A DNA stretch of 64,000 nt from the NCBI GenBank assembly GCA_002354635.1, contig DELZ01000004.1, positions 660,878 through 724,877 of the forward strand. The letters are read 5' to 3'. Positions 62,543-64,000 of this stretch are shown in pieces; within the stretch, counting starts at the first letter, position 1; each line of letters starts with the position of its first letter. The position numbers were made by a program, and so were the translations under genes. This stretch comes from Sphingomonadales bacterium UBA2683 (GTDB taxonomy: Bacteria; Pseudomonadota; Alphaproteobacteria; Sphingomonadales; Sphingomonadaceae). Below the pieces are notes generated by a model. The model saw nothing but the letters and a program-made list of their open reading frames with translations. It was not told the DNA's origin and ran no database searches.

Positions 62543-64000
62543 CTAGTGGCGGAAGTGGCGCATGCCGGTAAACAGCATGGCAAGACCGGCTTCGTCGGCG
62601 GCGGCAATGACTTCGTCGTCGCGGATCGAGCCGCCCGGCTGGATCACTGCGGTCGCCCCTGCCTCGACTGCCGCCATCAGGCCGTCGGCAAAGGGGAAGA
62701 AGGCGTCGGAGGCGACAGAGGACCCGATAGTACGGGCTTCGTCCCAGCCGGCCTTGTCCGCTGCATCCTTCGCTTTCCAGGCGGCAATGCGCGCGGATTC
62801 GAGGCGATTCATCTGGCCCGCGCCAACGCCCGCGGTCGCGCCATCCCTGGCATAGACAATCGCGTTGGATTTGACATGTTTGGCGACCGTCCAGGCGAAC
62901 AGGCAATCAGCCATTTCCTGCTCGCTCGGCTGGCGCTTGGTGACGCATTTCAGGTCATTGCTAGCAATCTGGCCATTGTCGCGGCTCTGCAGCAGATAAC
63001 CGCCGGCGATAGTCTTGACGGTCATGCCCGCCCGCGCTGCATCCGGCAGATTGCCGGTGAGCAGCAGACGCAGGTTCTTTTTCTTCGCAAAAACGGCCCT
63101 CGCGTCGGCATCGGCATCGGGCGCGCAGACGACTTCGGTGAAGATGCCGGTCATCGCTTCCGCCGCCGCGCCGTCGAGCGGGCGGTTGACGGCAATGATC
63201 CCGCCAAATGCGGAGACGCTGTCGCAGGCGAGCGCCGCCTTGTAGGCCTCGACGATCGTGTCGGCGCTGGCGACACCGCAGGGATTGGCGTGCTTGACAA
63301 TGACCACGGTCGGCGGACCGTCGCGGAACTCGCTGACCAGTTCGAGCGCGGCGTCGGCGTCGTTGTAATTGTTGTAGCTGAGCGCCTTGCCCTGCAACTG
63401 CTCGGCCTGGGCGATGCCTTTTGCGGACGGACCATCGGGCAGATAGAGCGCGGCGCTCTGGTGCGGGTTCTCGCCATAGCGCAGCTCGACCGGGCGGCTC
63501 ATGGTGAGCGGCAGCGTGTCGGGGAACATCTTGCCCTGATCGGCAAAACCGAACCACTGCGCGATCATGCTGTCATAGCGGGCGGTGGCGGCAAAGGCCT
63601 TGGCGGCCATATTCTTGCGGAAGGCGAGCGAGGTGCCGCCGTCATTGTCCTGCAGTTCGCCGAGCAGGGTGTCATAGTCGGAGGGATCGGTGACGATCGT
63701 CACGAAATCGTGATTCTTGGCGGCGCTGCGGACCATCGACGGGCCGCCGATATCGATATTTTCGATAATCTCGTCGCGCTCGGCGCCTTTCGCGACGGTC
63801 TGGGCAAAGGGGTAAAGATTGACGATCACCAGATCGATCCCGGCGATATCATGCTCTTCCATGGAAGCGACATGGCCGGCATCGTCGCGCCGGGCGAGCA
63901 GGCCGCCGTGGACCTTGGGATGGAGGGTCTTGACCCGGCCATCCATCATTTCAGGGAAGTTGGTGACGTCGCTGATGTCCGCAACCTCGAGCCCGGCGTC
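62543..64000 (-). CDS. purH: bifunctional phosphoribosylaminoimidazolecarboxamide formyltransferase/IMP cyclohydrolase (3' partial in window)
   Basis: The gene runs off the right end of the window; the N-terminus is missing. The visible 486 codons start inside DISDVTNFPEMM and include MDGRVKTLHPKVHGG, the RYGENPHQSAALY motif of the AICAR transformylase, CVTKRQPSEQEM, VKHVKSNAIVYARDG and the C-terminal FFPFADG and IQPGGSIRDDEV. PurH carries out the last two steps of purine biosynthesis. Confidence 0.96.
   Translation of the reverse strand, partial: DAGLEVADISDVTNFPEMMDGRVKTLHPKVHGGLLARRDDAGHVASMEEHDIAGIDLVIVNLYPFAQTVAKGAERDEIIENIDIGGPSMVRSAAKNHDFVTIVTDPSDYDTLLGELQDNDGGTSLAFRKNMAAKAFAATARYDSMIAQWFGFADQGKMFPDTLPLTMSRPVELRYGENPHQSAALYLPDGPSAKGIAQAEQLQGKALSYNNYNDADAALELVSEFRDGPPTVVIVKHANPCGVASADTIVEAYKAALACDSVSAFGGIIAVNRPLDGAAAEAMTGIFTEVVCAPDADADARAVFAKKKNLRLLLTGNLPDAARAGMTVKTIAGGYLLQSRDNGQIASNDLKCVTKRQPSEQEMADCLFAWTVAKHVKSNAIVYARDGATAGVGAGQMNRLESARIAAWKAKDAADKAGWDEARTIGSSVASDAFFPFADGLMAAVEAGATAVIQPGGSIRDDEVIAAADEAGLAMLFTGMRHFRH

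Overview
The window looks like a chromosomal segment of an alphaproteobacterium of the Sphingomonadales. The evidence is GC-rich coding sequence, a TonB-dependent receptor, many acyl-CoA dehydrogenases and thioesterases, a PQQ alcohol dehydrogenase, and sphingomonad-style dispersed palindromes that encode peptides such as RPEPVEG and DPRLRGD where they fall inside genes. I did not find rRNA, tRNA or CRISPR arrays. All coordinates were read by eye from the sequence; family assignments are from recalled motifs and no database was searched.

Layout. 1-9.9 kb: sugar-phosphate isomerase (5' partial), CBS protein, thioesterase, a pair of secreted DUF4139 proteins, a TetR regulator convergent with a VOC/AhpD-like pair, and aconitase. 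10-13.8 kb: a visibly AT-rich accessory block with a nuclease-NACHT (STAND) protein that is a good candidate for phage defence, a membrane protein and a frameshifted DUF6471 gene. 13.8-21.8 kb: repeat-rich accessory and housekeeping mix (SRAP protein, terminase-small-subunit-like protein, CinA-like protein, a phosphoethanolamine-transferase-like enzyme, methionine aminopeptidase, HU plus a membrane protein, ParDE, an HNH-like protein). Copies of an AATTACGGTGACAGTGCA element lie at 12.6 and 19.65 kb. 21.8-30 kb: quinohaemoprotein alcohol dehydrogenase, glnB-glnA nitrogen operon, a flavin monooxygenase, and a TetR/cupin pair embedded between decayed copies of the glnA 3' end.

30-45.6 kb: CPBP protease, the TamA-TamB outer-membrane assembly pair, YcaQ glycosylase with an EamA transporter, an operon of iron-containing alcohol dehydrogenase, thioesterase and acyl-CoA dehydrogenase, and a TonB-dependent receptor interrupted by a frameshift. 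45.8-49.6 kb: an overlapping DUF3604-PPIase-HupE operon. 49.7-64 kb is mostly housekeeping: gpmA, a GGDEF protein, purE-purK, folA, a renal-type dipeptidase, ribF, ileS, lspA, a DUF3035 lipoprotein, a DUF167 protein, a MarR regulator divergent from an acyl-CoA dehydrogenase, and purH, which runs off the right edge.

The most distinctive points are the nuclease-NACHT protein in an AT-rich insertion, the scattered relics of a second glnA, two repeat-derived in-frame inserts in IleS, a TonB-box-like peptide inside a DUF4139 protein, and several paired palindromes that look like operators next to TetR and MarR genes.
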